Below, in pieces: positions 8,242 through 18,181 of a DNA stretch of 64,000 bases. Source of the stretch: an uncultured Verrucomicrobiales bacterium. GTDB taxonomy: Bacteria; Verrucomicrobiota; Verrucomicrobiia; Verrucomicrobiales; Akkermansiaceae. Numbering within the stretch: the stretch's first letter is position 1; every line of letters starts with the position of its first letter. The notes below the pieces were generated by a model. It was not told where the DNA came from and ran no database searches. It saw only the letters and a program-made list of their open reading frames with translations. Both the position numbers and the translations under genes were made by a program. The stretch is taken from contig CALFVF010000010.1 of NCBI GenBank assembly GCA_937928735.1, forward strand, positions 37,483 to 101,482, read 5' to 3'.

Positions 8242-9507
8242 ATGGAATTGCTCCTACCCTATCTCATCATCATCGCCAAAATCGTAGGTCTCACCTTCGC
8301 TCTAGGGCTACCACTCATCGCCTACTCTGTGTATGCGGAGCGCCGCTTCTCAGCGATTATTCAAGACCGAGTCGGCCCTAACAGAGTGGGTATCCCACTC
8401 ACTCTCTTTGGCGGTAAAAAAGACATTCCTCTAGCAGGTCTACTTCAGCCCCTCGCCGATGGTTTGAAATTCATTCTCAAAGAAGACTTCACACCATCCC
8501 ATGTGAATAAATTCTTCTTCTGGATCGCTCCTGCACTCACCATGGTGCCAGCACTCCTCACTCTTGCGGTGATTCCCTTCGGCTCTGAGTTCTTTGGAGA
8601 GAAGCTGGTGATTGCCAATGTTAGTGTGGGCCCTCTTATGATCTTCGCGATTGCCTCGCTCTCCGTCTACGGCATCACTTTCGCTGGTTGGGCATCGAAC
8701 AATAAATACTCTTTCTTCGGTGGTGTTCGCTCCTGTGCACAGATGATCTCCTATGAGATCGCCATGGGGCTCTCTATTATCCCGGTACTCATGGTCTTTG
8801 GTGAGCTTAATCTCTACGATATTGTGCAGTATCAGGCGGATCACGGCTGGTTACTCCTCCCTCTCTGGGGTGATGGCCAGAGTTTAGAGAGATGGTTACT
8901 ACTGATTCCTCTCTCGATCGCCTTCTTTATCTTCACGATTTCTATCTTTGCAGAAACCAACCGCATGCCCTTTGACTTGCCAGAATGTGAGACTGAGCTC
9001 GTCGGTGGCTATCACACAGAATACAGCTCGATGAAATTCGCGCTCTTCTTCCTTGGAGAATACGCAGCGATGATTGTGGGTTCTTCCCTGATTGTGACTC
9101 TCTTCCTTGGTGGCTGGTCAATCGGTTTCACACTGGATGCACACGTTGAGAGAATCTTTGGTGATTTCGCGGGTCTCATTCACCTCGGTGTTTTCTTAGT
9201 GAAGATCATCGCCTTCATTCTCTTCTTCATCATGATCCGCTGGACAGTTCCACGCTTCCGCTTTGATCAGCTCATGCGACTCGGCTGGGTGGTGTTCTTT
9301 GAAGCAGCTCTCATCAATATCTTTTTGGCCGCGATCATTATCGGTGCTCCACACATGGGAACTGCCCAGACAATCGTTGCGAGTATAGGCCTCATCATTT
9401 TCACCATTCTGATGATCAAGGTCGCTAAGGGTCTTGATAAAGCCATCAATAAGCCAAAATCCTTAGCGGATCATCTCGATGATCCCTCACCGAGCGAATC
9501 CCTGTAG
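8242..9507 (+). CDS. nuoH: NADH-quinone oxidoreductase subunit H (membrane, quinone chamber)
   Basis: This membrane subunit joins the two arms of complex I and forms part of the quinone channel. Hallmarks are ERRFSAIIQDRVGPNRVG near residues 34-51, LLQPLADGLKFILKED, YEIAMGLSIIP, and the FAETNRMPFDLPE loop rich in acidic residues. At 421 aa it is longer than the usual 320-350. Extra length lies in loops, such as the segment after the Gln-Pro helix, and in a hydrophilic C-terminal tail. The ATG follows ACCACC, with no ribosome-binding motif. Confidence 0.95.
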   Translation: MELLLPYLIIIAKIVGLTFALGLPLIAYSVYAERRFSAIIQDRVGPNRVGIPLTLFGGKKDIPLAGLLQPLADGLKFILKEDFTPSHVNKFFFWIAPALTMVPALLTLAVIPFGSEFFGEKLVIANVSVGPLMIFAIASLSVYGITFAGWASNNKYSFFGGVRSCAQMISYEIAMGLSIIPVLMVFGELNLYDIVQYQADHGWLLLPLWGDGQSLERWLLLIPLSIAFFIFTISIFAETNRMPFDLPECETELVGGYHTEYSSMKFALFFLGEYAAMIVGSSLIVTLFLGGWSIGFTLDAHVERIFGDFAGLIHLGVFLVKIIAFILFFIMIRWTVPRFRFDQLMRLGWVVFFEAALINIFLAAIIIGAPHMGTAQTIVASIGLIIFTILMIKVAKGLDKAINKPKSLADHLDDPSPSESL

Positions 9508-9545
9508 AATCCCTCTAAAGAGTCTCATTCACACACCATCACATT

Positions 9546-10115
9546 ATGGCTAAAGTCACCAAACTCAAACGTCCTGAGCTCAACCGAGCCGAAGAAGGCT
9601 ACCTCTGGTCGATCTTTAAAGGTTCTCTCGTTACACTTGGTCACGCACTGAGATCTGTACGTGGTAAGTCCCGTGGTGCTGAATCTCTCAATTCCTCAGG
9701 ACTGGGCATCACGATGCAGTACCCTGAGCAGAAATGGGATGACCATCTCCCCGAGTACTACCGTGGAGCGCCAGCACTTGTCACGGATGAACAAGATCGT
9801 GAGCGCTGCGTATCCTGCCAGCTCTGTGAATTCATCTGCCCACCAAAGGCCATTAAGATCACGCCTGGTGATATCCCTGAGGACGATCCATGGGCGAAAG
9901 TGGAGAAGCGCCCCGAAGAATTCGAGATTGATATGATCCGCTGCATCTACTGTGGACTCTGTGAAGAAGTCTGTCCTGAGCAGGCGATTTACCTCCGAAA
10001 GGACTACGCTATCACTGGTACGAGCCGTGAAGAGATGGTGCACAATAAAAAGAAGCTCTATGAAATCGGCGGTAAGCGAGTCGGCCTCGTCAATAAATGG
10101 AACGACCTTAAGTAA
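9546..10115 (+). CDS. nuoI: NADH-quinone oxidoreductase subunit I (two 4Fe-4S clusters)
   Basis: This ferredoxin-like subunit holds clusters N6a and N6b. Ligand sets are C88, C91, C94 and C98 (CVSCQLCEFICPP), and C133, C136, C139 and C143 (CIYCGLCEEVCPE). The latter lies next to the conserved EQAIYLRKDYA stretch. At 189 aa it has the usual length. The gene begins 38 bases after nuoH. Confidence 0.96.
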   Translation: MAKVTKLKRPELNRAEEGYLWSIFKGSLVTLGHALRSVRGKSRGAESLNSSGLGITMQYPEQKWDDHLPEYYRGAPALVTDEQDRERCVSCQLCEFICPPKAIKITPGDIPEDDPWAKVEKRPEEFEIDMIRCIYCGLCEEVCPEQAIYLRKDYAITGTSREEMVHNKKKLYEIGGKRVGLVNKWNDLK

Positions 10116-10147
10116 TTGATTCTTTTAGCCTTTTTCACTCACTGATT

Positions 10148-10813
10148 ATGCCACTTCCACTGTTTTACTTCTTTGCCCTACTTATGTTAGTAGGTGGTAT
10201 TTGCGTCGTCGCACTACCAAACCCGGTTTCTAGCGCCCTCTCGATGATTGGCTCCTTTGTCGGTCTTGCCGCTCTCTTTATCGGGCTCAATGCCTACTTC
10301 GTGGGGACACTCCAGGTTCTTGTCTATGCAGGAGCGATCATGGTGCTCTTTCTCTTCATCATCATGCTGCTGGATCTAAAGAAGGACTCCGCCCCGAAGT
10401 TCTCCCCGGCGACTCTCGGCGCCGCTGTCGTCGTCCCTCTGGTCCTGGTCTTCCAGATCTCTACGGTGATTAGCTCTCGCGAAGGCTCTGATGCCTTCGC
10501 CCCTCTCAATCAAGAGACTCTCTCCGCCGCGGCTGCCACTTTAGTCCACAAAAACGACGATAACATCTCAGCTGATTCCAATATCATTGCAGACCTCAAT
10601 CAAGGCGAGCTTCCTGATGTCAATATCATCGGCCAGAAGCTCTTCACTCACTATAATTTCCCCCTCCAGATGGTCGGTTTTCTCCTGCTCGTAGCCACTG
10701 TGGGCTGTATTTGCCTTTCTAAGAAAATTGCCACCAAGCCCGTGCCTGCTGGCCAGAGTGCAGCACCTTCTAGGAGCTCTGAAAAAACCGTGGATAAGAC
10801 ACCTAGAGCCTAA
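10148..10813 (+). CDS. nuoJ: NADH-quinone oxidoreductase subunit J (membrane)
   Basis: A hydrophobic proton-channel subunit with about five membrane helices. The conserved third helix shows [19 protein letters not shown], whose YAGAI-x-VLFLF is the family mark. The 221-residue chain carries a hydrophilic loop at about 120-165 and a Ser/Lys-rich tail after the last helix; neither is conserved in the family. Gaps to nuoI and nuoK are short (32 and 20 bases). Confidence 0.93.
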   Translation: MPLPLFYFFALLMLVGGICVVALPNPVSSALSMIGSFVGLAALFIGLNAYFVGTLQVLVYAGAIMVLFLFIIMLLDLKKDSAPKFSPATLGAAVVVPLVLVFQISTVISSREGSDAFAPLNQETLSAAAATLVHKNDDNISADSNIIADLNQGELPDVNIIGQKLFTHYNFPLQMVGFLLLVATVGCICLSKKIATKPVPAGQSAAPSRSSEKTVDKTPRA

Positions 10814-10833
10814 TTTATCTTTCACCAATTATT

Positions 10834-11157
10834 ATGCCTGAAGCATCTCTCAACGATTATTTACTCTTCTCAGGGCTACTCTTTGCCGTGGGACTTGCGG
10901 GTGTGATTGCACGGCGCAACATCATTGTCATCTTTATGTGCTTAGAGATGATGCTGGCTGCTGCCTCTCTCACTCTTGTGGCGTTTTCTCGATTCCACAC
11001 GGTCGATGGTCTCCCTGACTTTGATGGCCAGATGTTAGTGTTCTTCATTATCACTGTGGCTGCTGCGGAAGTGGCTGTAGGTCTCGCCATTATCGTGGCT
11101 CTTTACCGAGCAAGACAGACCATTAACACCGATGAACTTGACGCTCTCAAAGGCTAA
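10834..11157 (+). CDS. nuoK: NADH-quinone oxidoreductase subunit K (membrane)
   Basis: A three-helix membrane subunit of the MrpC-like type. The 107 residues contain [24 protein letters not shown], which carries the conserved membrane Glu in LEMML. A second Glu lies in [17 protein letters not shown]. Length and order after nuoJ are typical. Confidence 0.95.
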   Translation: MPEASLNDYLLFSGLLFAVGLAGVIARRNIIVIFMCLEMMLAAASLTLVAFSRFHTVDGLPDFDGQMLVFFIITVAAAEVAVGLAIIVALYRARQTINTDELDALKG

Positions 11158-11187
11158 TTTGAGCTTCTCATTCTAATCATTTATTCC

Positions 11188-12999
11188 ATGAATACATCCT
11201 GGTTTCTACTCTTGTTGCCTCTGCTTAGTGCGCTGATCATTCATTTCGCGCTGAAGCAACGCCTCGCTACATTAGCCTCCTACTATGGCACAGCGGCTAC
11301 TGGCGCTGCCTTTGCGCTCGCTATTACTCTACTCGGGAAGACAGATTCTCCATCCTTTGAGTGGATTAGTATCGGTGAGAACTTCTCCATCGATATTGGC
11401 CTCAAGCTCGATAAGCTCTCCACAGGGATGATGATTGTCGTCACAGGTATCGGCTTACTCGTGCATCTCTTCTCACTAGGTTACATGAAGGATGATGCTG
11501 CCAAGGCGCGCTACTTCGGGAATCTCTCTCTCTTCATGTTCTCTATGACAGGTATTGTCCTCGCAGATAATTTCTTAATGATGTTTATCTTCTGGGAGCT
11601 AGTCGGCCTCTCCTCTTTCCTACTTATCGGCCACTGGTACCAAAAGGACTCCGCTGCTGATGCTGCGAAGAAAGCCTTCCTCACAAACCGGATCGGTGAC
11701 TTCGGCTTCATGATTGGTATTCTCATGATCTGGTCATTCTCAGGTTCCTTTGTCTTTGATCAGATCAGTAGTGGCTTGGCAGCTTCCACAATTCACACTT
11801 GCTGGTTGAGTATTGCAGTTCTTCTCGTCTTCTGTGGAGCGATCGGTAAATCAGCTCAAGCTCCACTCCACGTCTGGCTTCCCGATGCGATGGAGGGCCC
11901 GACTCCAGTGTCAGCTCTCATTCACGCTGCAACTATGGTGGCCGCTGGTGTCTACATGATGGCTCGCTTCTTCTTTGCCATTGGTACCGAGAATCTCGAT
12001 GGTCTCTGGGCGATGAATACGATCACCTGGATCGGTGGTATCACTTCCTTACTCGCCGCCCTCATGGCAACACAACAGAATGATATCAAAAAGATTCTCG
12101 CTTACTCTACACTTTCCCAACTTGGCTACATGGTGATGGCTGTGGGTCTCGCCGCACCTGATGCTGGCATGTTCCACCTCTTCACCCACGCTTGGTTTAA
12201 GGCTCTTCTCTTCCTTGGTTCTGGTGCTGTGATTTACGCTTGCCACCACGAGCAGGATATCTGGCAGATGGGTGGCTTGCTGAAGAAAATGCCAATCACA
12301 GGTATCACATTCATTATTGGCACTCTCGCACTCACAGCTGTACCTTTCACCTCTGGTTTTTTCTCAAAAGAAGGTATCTTACATGCAGCGCATGAGGCAC
12401 ACAGCCCATTCCTCTGGGTGGCTGTGGGTGTGGCCGCACTCACGACATTTTATATGTTCCGTCTCATATTTGTCGCCTTCCTTGGTGAGCCTCGCTCAGA
12501 GAATGCCAAAAAGGCGAAAGAGGTGGGATTAGTTATGTGGCTACCTCTAGTGCTCTTAGCTGGCATGGCGATTGGCTCACCTTATGTGGGGAGCATTATT
12601 CCTTCATCAGAAGATTTCAAACCTGTTACGGAAGTTCACCCCGAGGATGCTTTGTTTTGGTATTCGATCTCAGCTTTTGTTGTTGGTCTCGCTGCGGCGT
12701 GCGTTTTTTATCTCGGTAAGAAAAAAGAGCCGCTCAACATTCCCCTATTTGCCAATAAGTTCTACATAGATGAGCTCTACGCGGGTGTTGTGAAGTTTGC
12801 TCAGGACTTACTCGCCGCTGTCGTCCATTTCTTTGATGAGTTTATCATTCACGGGCTTTTTGTGGGAGGTCTCACTCGTTCTGTTCAAGGTCTCGGCCAT
12901 AGCTTTAGGCGCTATATCCAATCTGGTAATCTACAGGCCTATGCTCTTGTGCTTGGGCTGGGTACCGTGCTTGTCATCTACTTCACTGCCTTTTTCTAA
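11188..12999 (+). CDS. nuoL: NADH-quinone oxidoreductase subunit L (antiporter-like, proton pump)
   Basis: The largest antiporter-like membrane subunit, with the long lateral helix at its C terminus. Visible marks are FWELVGLSSFLLIGHWY (conserved Glu of TM5), SAQAPLHVWLPDAMEGPTPVSALIHAATMV (channel Lys/His and the broken helix), and ILAYSTLSQLGYMVMAVG. The 603 residues are normal for the family. The ATG at 11188 gives a hydrophobic N-terminal helix. Confidence 0.95.
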   Translation: MNTSWFLLLLPLLSALIIHFALKQRLATLASYYGTAATGAAFALAITLLGKTDSPSFEWISIGENFSIDIGLKLDKLSTGMMIVVTGIGLLVHLFSLGYMKDDAAKARYFGNLSLFMFSMTGIVLADNFLMMFIFWELVGLSSFLLIGHWYQKDSAADAAKKAFLTNRIGDFGFMIGILMIWSFSGSFVFDQISSGLAASTIHTCWLSIAVLLVFCGAIGKSAQAPLHVWLPDAMEGPTPVSALIHAATMVAAGVYMMARFFFAIGTENLDGLWAMNTITWIGGITSLLAALMATQQNDIKKILAYSTLSQLGYMVMAVGLAAPDAGMFHLFTHAWFKALLFLGSGAVIYACHHEQDIWQMGGLLKKMPITGITFIIGTLALTAVPFTSGFFSKEGILHAAHEAHSPFLWVAVGVAALTTFYMFRLIFVAFLGEPRSENAKKAKEVGLVMWLPLVLLAGMAIGSPYVGSIIPSSEDFKPVTEVHPEDALFWYSISAFVVGLAAACVFYLGKKKEPLNIPLFANKFYIDELYAGVVKFAQDLLAAVVHFFDEFIIHGLFVGGLTRSVQGLGHSFRRYIQSGNLQAYALVLGLGTVLVIYFTAFF

Positions 13000-13030
13000 T
13001 TCTATCTAACCACTTTACTTTACTAGAGAA

Positions 13031-14524
13031 ATGCTTCTTCTCCTACCTATCCTTGTTCCTCTCATCGCCGCAGCTCTTATGCTTGTGATGAAAGACCGCG
13101 CCAAAATACTCGGGCTAGCCGCTTCGGCTATCACTCTTGTGACTGGTTTCTTCCTATTCGTGAATAGCAGCTGTATTGGCACAAAGACCTTCTTCACAGT
13201 TCTCGATGATCCTAACATCACCTTCTCCCTAGGTATGACTGGTATCAGTGCGGTGATGCTTCTTCTTTCTGTCCTCGTGACCTTCGCCGCTCTCTGGAGT
13301 GGTAAGTGCCCAGAGGGGAAAGAAGCACTCTGGTACTCTAGCATTATGCTCATTGCTGCTGGTGCCAATGGAGCCTTCCTCTCCCGTGATCTCTTCTTCT
13401 TCTTCTCCTTCCACGAATTAGCACTCATCCCGACCTTCCTCACGATTGGCATCCTTGGTCGAGGGGATCGTAAGGCGATTGCCTGGAAGACAACAATTTA
13501 TCTCGCACTCGGCTCACTTGTCCTCTTAGCGGGCTTACTCATGGCTGTCCAATATGGCTCTGGCTTTGATATGGATAGTCTCCAAGTCGCTTCTGAGAAA
13601 CAAATCTGTATCGCCGCCTTCTTGATCGTTGGCTTTGGCACACTGGTTTCCCTCTTCCCTTTCCACTCGTGGGCAGCTCCTGCCTACGCCAGTGCCCCTG
13701 CTCCAGTAGCGATGCTGCACTCCGGAGTTCTTAAAAAATTCGGCCTCTATGGTCTGCTAGTTGTCGGCTTCCAAGTCGCTCCAGAAGGGATGCAATACTG
13801 GGTACCTACTCTACTTGTCCTACTACTTGGAAACATCATCTGGGTGGGTTATGTGACAATCAACCAAAAGCGCCTCGACTTCCTGCTTGGAAATTCCTCC
13901 GTGATGCACATGGGCTACATCTTCCTCGCGCTCGCCGCTCTCGCGGCAGATCCTACTAGAACTATTGCTGTGCCAGCGGCTGTTTTACTGATGTTTGCTC
14001 ACGGTATATCGATCGCTATGAGCTTTAATCTCGCAGACACCATTGAGCGTAAGACAAAAACTCTTGAGTTAAATCGCCTCGGTGGACTCGCCAAGAAAGC
14101 ACCTAGTCTTGCTTTCTTATTCGGTCTCGCCGCTATGGCCTCGATCGGCCTACCGGGTCTAGCGAACTTCGCAGGGGAAGCCTTAGTGTTCTTCTCTGGT
14201 TTCCAGAACTGGGACTACTCAGAGGGGCTCGGCAATGTGCAGTGGACGACTATTATTGCGATCTGGGGTGTTGTCATCAGTGCTGTGTATATGCTGCGCG
14301 CATTCCGCAATACATTCCACGGTGCTACGGCAAGTTCTACAGAAGAGGTCAAAGACCTTCACTGGTGTGAGAAAGTCGCTCCAGCTCTCATGGCAGCCGC
14401 TCTCCTGATTGTTGGTCTTTATCCCAACTTACTCATTAAGAAAATCACAGGAGAACCTCTCTGTTCTTCCTCCTGTTCTGTTCCTGCCAGCACGGCAACA
14501 AATACTGAAGCTCCCAAGCACTAA
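13031..14524 (+). CDS. nuoM: NADH-quinone oxidoreductase subunit M (antiporter-like)
   Basis: The second antiporter-like proton-pumping subunit. FFFFSFHELALIPTFLTIG carries the key Glu. LFPFHSWAAPAYASAPAPVAMLHSGVLKKFGLYG contains the channel Lys and broken helix, although the stretch WLPDAHVEAPT of other NuoM is here WAAPAYASAPA. Thus the usual Pro-Asp-Ala-His is replaced. The 497-residue length fits. The start is 31 bases after nuoL. Confidence 0.93.
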   Translation: MLLLLPILVPLIAAALMLVMKDRAKILGLAASAITLVTGFFLFVNSSCIGTKTFFTVLDDPNITFSLGMTGISAVMLLLSVLVTFAALWSGKCPEGKEALWYSSIMLIAAGANGAFLSRDLFFFFSFHELALIPTFLTIGILGRGDRKAIAWKTTIYLALGSLVLLAGLLMAVQYGSGFDMDSLQVASEKQICIAAFLIVGFGTLVSLFPFHSWAAPAYASAPAPVAMLHSGVLKKFGLYGLLVVGFQVAPEGMQYWVPTLLVLLLGNIIWVGYVTINQKRLDFLLGNSSVMHMGYIFLALAALAADPTRTIAVPAAVLLMFAHGISIAMSFNLADTIERKTKTLELNRLGGLAKKAPSLAFLFGLAAMASIGLPGLANFAGEALVFFSGFQNWDYSEGLGNVQWTTIIAIWGVVISAVYMLRAFRNTFHGATASSTEEVKDLHWCEKVAPALMAAALLIVGLYPNLLIKKITGEPLCSSSCSVPASTATNTEAPKH

Positions 14525-14557
14525 TTCTGACACTTTTTATCTCTTTTCCTACTCACT

Positions 14558-15988
14558 ATGCAAGCGTATCTACTAGACTTCACTGTCGCTGGCTTGGGCC
14601 TCATCTTACTGCTCTGGGAGGCTTTCTGCCCACCTGTGCAAAAGAAAAACATCGGAATTGCAGCTGCCATTGGCCTAACAGCGGTTTTTCTGGTTCTTCA
14701 ATTTGCAAACTTCTCACCAGAAACAGATAAGTGGCTAGAGCGCTTCTACCACCACGATGGCAAGGCACTCTTCTTTAAATCATTTGCTCTGATTGCGACC
14801 ATCCTTGTGCTTCTCATGAGCTTTGATTTTGCCAAGGTACTGAATCGTTTCACCAGTCTGGATAATTCTAACACAAACACTGGAGAATTCTATTTCCTCC
14901 CTGTCTTCACTTGTGCGGGCTTCATGTGGTTGGCTTCTTCTATTGATCTTGTCTCGATCTTTGTCTCTCTGGAACTAGTCACTATTTCTTTCTACGTGCT
15001 CGTCGCCTTTATGCGCCGAAATGTGGGCTCACTGGAAGCTGGTGTGAAATACCTCATCACAGGTGCTCTCTCTACGGGCATTCTCGTCTACGGTATCGCT
15101 TGGCTCTACGGCGCCACTCAAGCCACGAGTATCGAGGGCATTACTCTAGCTCTTTCTAACCCAGATCTCCATAAGCCAACCTTACTCTTTGGGCTGGCAT
15201 TAATCATTCTCTCTATCGGCTTTAAGGTGGGAGCCGCTCCTATGCAGCTCTGGATTCCTGATGTCTATCAAGGTGCACCTTCTCCAATTGCTGCGTATTT
15301 ATCTGTCGCCTCTAAGGCAGCAGGTTTCGGTGTCGGCATAACGATTTTAGCTCCATTCTTAGCCTCTGATGTGACACGTGAGAGTGTCAGTATGGTGCTC
15401 TTTATTATGGCGGGTGCTACATTACTCATTGGTAATTTCGCAGCCATTGCTCAGACGAACTTTAAGCGCTTACTCGCTTACTCCTCAATCGCTCACGCGG
15501 GATTCATCATGCTCGGCCTAGCTGCTGGTGACTACTCGAAGGTCGCCTTCTACCTCGCCACATACTTGGTGATGACCTTCACAGCATTCTTCATCTTAGG
15601 ACTCATCCGCGTGCAGGAAGACTCCGATGAAATGGAAGTATTCCGTGGTCTCGCGAAGCGTAATCCTATCCTTGCTCTCACTCTCACCATTAACCTCGCA
15701 GCGATGGCTGGTATGCCTCTAACCGTTGGTTTCTGGGGTAAGCTCTTTATGCTCCAAGACGCCATTGCCTTCGCTCCAATGTGGGTGATCTTGGCCGCGA
15801 TCATTGGTGGTGCTACTGCCTTCTACTACTACTTTAAGCTCATTAAAATCATGTATTGGGAGGCTCCTGAGAAGGACACAAAGATCGTATTGCCCGTCAT
15901 TTCGCGTGCTGTGATCTCTATCTTCACTATTGCCACTATCGTCTTTGGCTTCACGGCTCAGCCGGTTCTTAATATGATTCAGTTCTAA
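14558..15988 (+). CDS. nuoN: NADH-quinone oxidoreductase subunit N (antiporter-like)
   Basis: The third antiporter-like subunit and last gene of the operon. Conserved parts are SLELVTISFYVLVAF (Glu of TM5), KVGAAPMQLWIPDVYQGAPSP (channel Lys and broken helix) and LLAYSSIAHAGFIMLGLAAG. The 476 residues are typical. A strong terminator follows 36 bases after the stop codon. Confidence 0.95.
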   Translation: MQAYLLDFTVAGLGLILLLWEAFCPPVQKKNIGIAAAIGLTAVFLVLQFANFSPETDKWLERFYHHDGKALFFKSFALIATILVLLMSFDFAKVLNRFTSLDNSNTNTGEFYFLPVFTCAGFMWLASSIDLVSIFVSLELVTISFYVLVAFMRRNVGSLEAGVKYLITGALSTGILVYGIAWLYGATQATSIEGITLALSNPDLHKPTLLFGLALIILSIGFKVGAAPMQLWIPDVYQGAPSPIAAYLSVASKAAGFGVGITILAPFLASDVTRESVSMVLFIMAGATLLIGNFAAIAQTNFKRLLAYSSIAHAGFIMLGLAAGDYSKVAFYLATYLVMTFTAFFILGLIRVQEDSDEMEVFRGLAKRNPILALTLTINLAAMAGMPLTVGFWGKLFMLQDAIAFAPMWVILAAIIGGATAFYYYFKLIKIMYWEAPEKDTKIVLPVISRAVISIFTIATIVFGFTAQPVLNMIQF

Positions 15989-16024
15989 GCTATCCAGACC
16001 GACTCTCTATCTTACTTTTTGACG

Positions 16025-16060
16025 AACGCCGCCCAGTGGAAACACACGGCGGCGTTTTCT
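16025..16060 (+). terminator. Rho-independent terminator of the nuo operon
   Basis: AACGCCGCC (16025-16033) and its exact complement GGCGGCGTT (16048-16056) form a 9-bp, GC-rich stem with a 14-base loop. TTCTCTTTTT follows. It lies directly after nuoN and before the ABC-F gene. Confidence 0.88.
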
Positions 16061-16091
16061 CTTTTTCCTTCGCTATACATCCTCTTCTTTT

Positions 16092-18080
16092 ATGCTTTCT
16101 GTTAAAAATCTACGCGTCGAATTCGGCGCACGAGTGCTCTTCCAAGATCTGTCCTTCACGGTAAACGCGAAAGAAAGAATCGCTTTTGCAGGTCACAATG
16201 GCGCTGGAAAATCCACTCTGATGAAGTGCATTGGGAATGTGATCGCCCCTAATGCTGGGGAAATCACGAAGCCCAAAGACTTCCGCATTGGCTACCTGCC
16301 CCAAGAAGGCATCCACATTTCTGGCATCAGCTTATGGGATGAGGCCTCTTCAGCATTCTCAGAGGCCACAGAGCTACAAACTCAAATCGATCTTCTCTCT
16401 GATTCTCTCCAGACACTGGACTCGAAGTCACCTGAGTACATCAAGGCTCTCGAAGACATCGGGGAAATGGAGCTCAAGCTGGATCATTTCGACCCAAATA
16501 CCATTAAGCCAAAAATCGAATCGGTACTCACAGGTCTAGGCTTTCAGCGGTCTGACTTCACTCGTGATTGCTCTGAGTTTTCGGGTGGTTGGCAGATGCG
16601 AATTGCAATGGCGAAGCTCTTTCTCCAGGAGCCTGAGGTTCTCCTACTCGATGAACCGACCAACCACCTCGACATCGACTCCCAGACTTGGGTCGAGCAA
16701 TATCTCTTTAGCTACCCAGGGGCAATTATTATCATTTCTCACGATTTAGCCCTACTTGATGCCCTAACAACAAGAACGATTGCCTTCTCCCACGGTCGTG
16801 CGGAAGAATACGCAGGGAACTATTCATTCTACCTCACAGAGTCTAAGCTGCGCAAAGAGATTCTTATCAAGCAATACGAATCCCAAAAAAGAGAGATCGA
16901 AAAAACCAAACAATTTATTGAGCGATTCCGCGCGAAAGCCTCTAAGGCCTCCCAAGCCCAAAGTCGACTCAAACAGTTAGAGAAAGTCGAACTCATCGAA
17001 ATCGAGCAGGATGACGCGGTGATGAATTTCGTCTTCCCTTCTCCCCCTCCCTGCGCGCAGTCTGTGGCGAAACTCGAGGGTGCCTCTAAGGTCTATGGAG
17101 ACCTGTCTGTGTTTTCTGACTTCGACTTTGAGATAGAGCGTGGTGAGCGCATCGCCATTGTCGGCCCTAACGGTGCTGGCAAATCGACTTTCTGTCGCCT
17201 GATTACTGGACAAGAAGAACCCACAGGAGGTGAGTTTACTCTGGGGGCGAAATCTGCCCTTTCTTTCTTTTCCCAAAACCATGCTGACGAACTCGATCCT
17301 GATCAGACAGTGCTCGAGACAGTCAATGCTGTCGCCTCTAGGGAGAATGCTCCGATTGTGAGAAATATCTTAGGGTGCTTTTTGTTCCGGGGGGATGATG
17401 TCTTCAAGAAAATTGGTGTTCTCTCTGGTGGAGAGCGCTCAAGGGTCGCACTTGTGAGCATGCTTGTCCAGCCAGCGAACTACCTCATTCTTGATGAGCC
17501 CACGAACCACCTTGATGTCCAATCTCAGGAGGTTCTCCAGAATGCACTTAAGGACTATCCAGGTGCCTATATCATTGTTTCTCACAATCGCTCTTTCCTT
17601 GATCCCATTGTGACAAAGACTCTAGAGTTTCGCCCTGGGGAGGCTCCCAAACTCTACCACGGCAATATTTCCTACTATCTCGATAAAAAGGAAGAAGAGA
17701 ACAACACTCAAAAACCTGTAAAAGCACAGCTGACACGCCAAGTAGCGATCTCTCAGCCACAAGCCCCTGCCAATAAAATCTCCAAAAAAGAGCAGCGGAA
17801 GCGAGATGCGGAAATTCGCCAAAAACGTCAGCAAGTACTCGCACCTCTCCAGAAGGAGTTCAGCCAGCTCGAGGAGACAATCGCTAAACTAGAGGCAGCT
17901 CAAAGCACTCTGACCGAACATATGTCTCTGCCCGAAACAGCCGCGGATTCCAATAAAATGCAGGAAGCCTCTCAGGCATATACCGCTCTTAGCTCGCAAC
18001 TAGAAACAGCCTACAGCCGCTGGGAAACGATCAGTGATGAAATAGAGCGCTTGGAGAAACAATTCCCAGCGACTTCTTAA
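16092..18080 (+). CDS. ABC-F family ATPase (ribosome-associated, YheS/Uup-like)
   Basis: A soluble protein with two ATP-binding cassettes and no membrane segment. ABC-F proteins act on translating ribosomes. Walker A motifs are GHNGAGKST (34-42) and GPNGAGKST in the second half. The signatures are EFSGGWQMR and LSGGERSR, and both Walker B sites are followed by DEPTNHLD. The linker between the domains is rich in Lys/Glu/Arg. A predicted coiled coil forms the C-terminal 120 residues, as in Uup and YheS. At 662 aa it is the longer type. The exact subfamily cannot be settled by eye. Confidence 0.9.
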   Translation: MLSVKNLRVEFGARVLFQDLSFTVNAKERIAFAGHNGAGKSTLMKCIGNVIAPNAGEITKPKDFRIGYLPQEGIHISGISLWDEASSAFSEATELQTQIDLLSDSLQTLDSKSPEYIKALEDIGEMELKLDHFDPNTIKPKIESVLTGLGFQRSDFTRDCSEFSGGWQMRIAMAKLFLQEPEVLLLDEPTNHLDIDSQTWVEQYLFSYPGAIIIISHDLALLDALTTRTIAFSHGRAEEYAGNYSFYLTESKLRKEILIKQYESQKREIEKTKQFIERFRAKASKASQAQSRLKQLEKVELIEIEQDDAVMNFVFPSPPPCAQSVAKLEGASKVYGDLSVFSDFDFEIERGERIAIVGPNGAGKSTFCRLITGQEEPTGGEFTLGAKSALSFFSQNHADELDPDQTVLETVNAVASRENAPIVRNILGCFLFRGDDVFKKIGVLSGGERSRVALVSMLVQPANYLILDEPTNHLDVQSQEVLQNALKDYPGAYIIVSHNRSFLDPIVTKTLEFRPGEAPKLYHGNISYYLDKKEEENNTQKPVKAQLTRQVAISQPQAPANKISKKEQRKRDAEIRQKRQQVLAPLQKEFSQLEETIAKLEAAQSTLTEHMSLPETAADSNKMQEASQAYTALSSQLETAYSRWETISDEIERLEKQFPATS

Positions 18081-18181
18081 ATGCCTTTGTCTGCGCTTTT
18101 CTCCTTATCTCAACTCTGCCAACGTCCAAAGTTCTTAAGATTTCATCGACAGACTACACTTTGTTTTATAATGAAGTGTTT

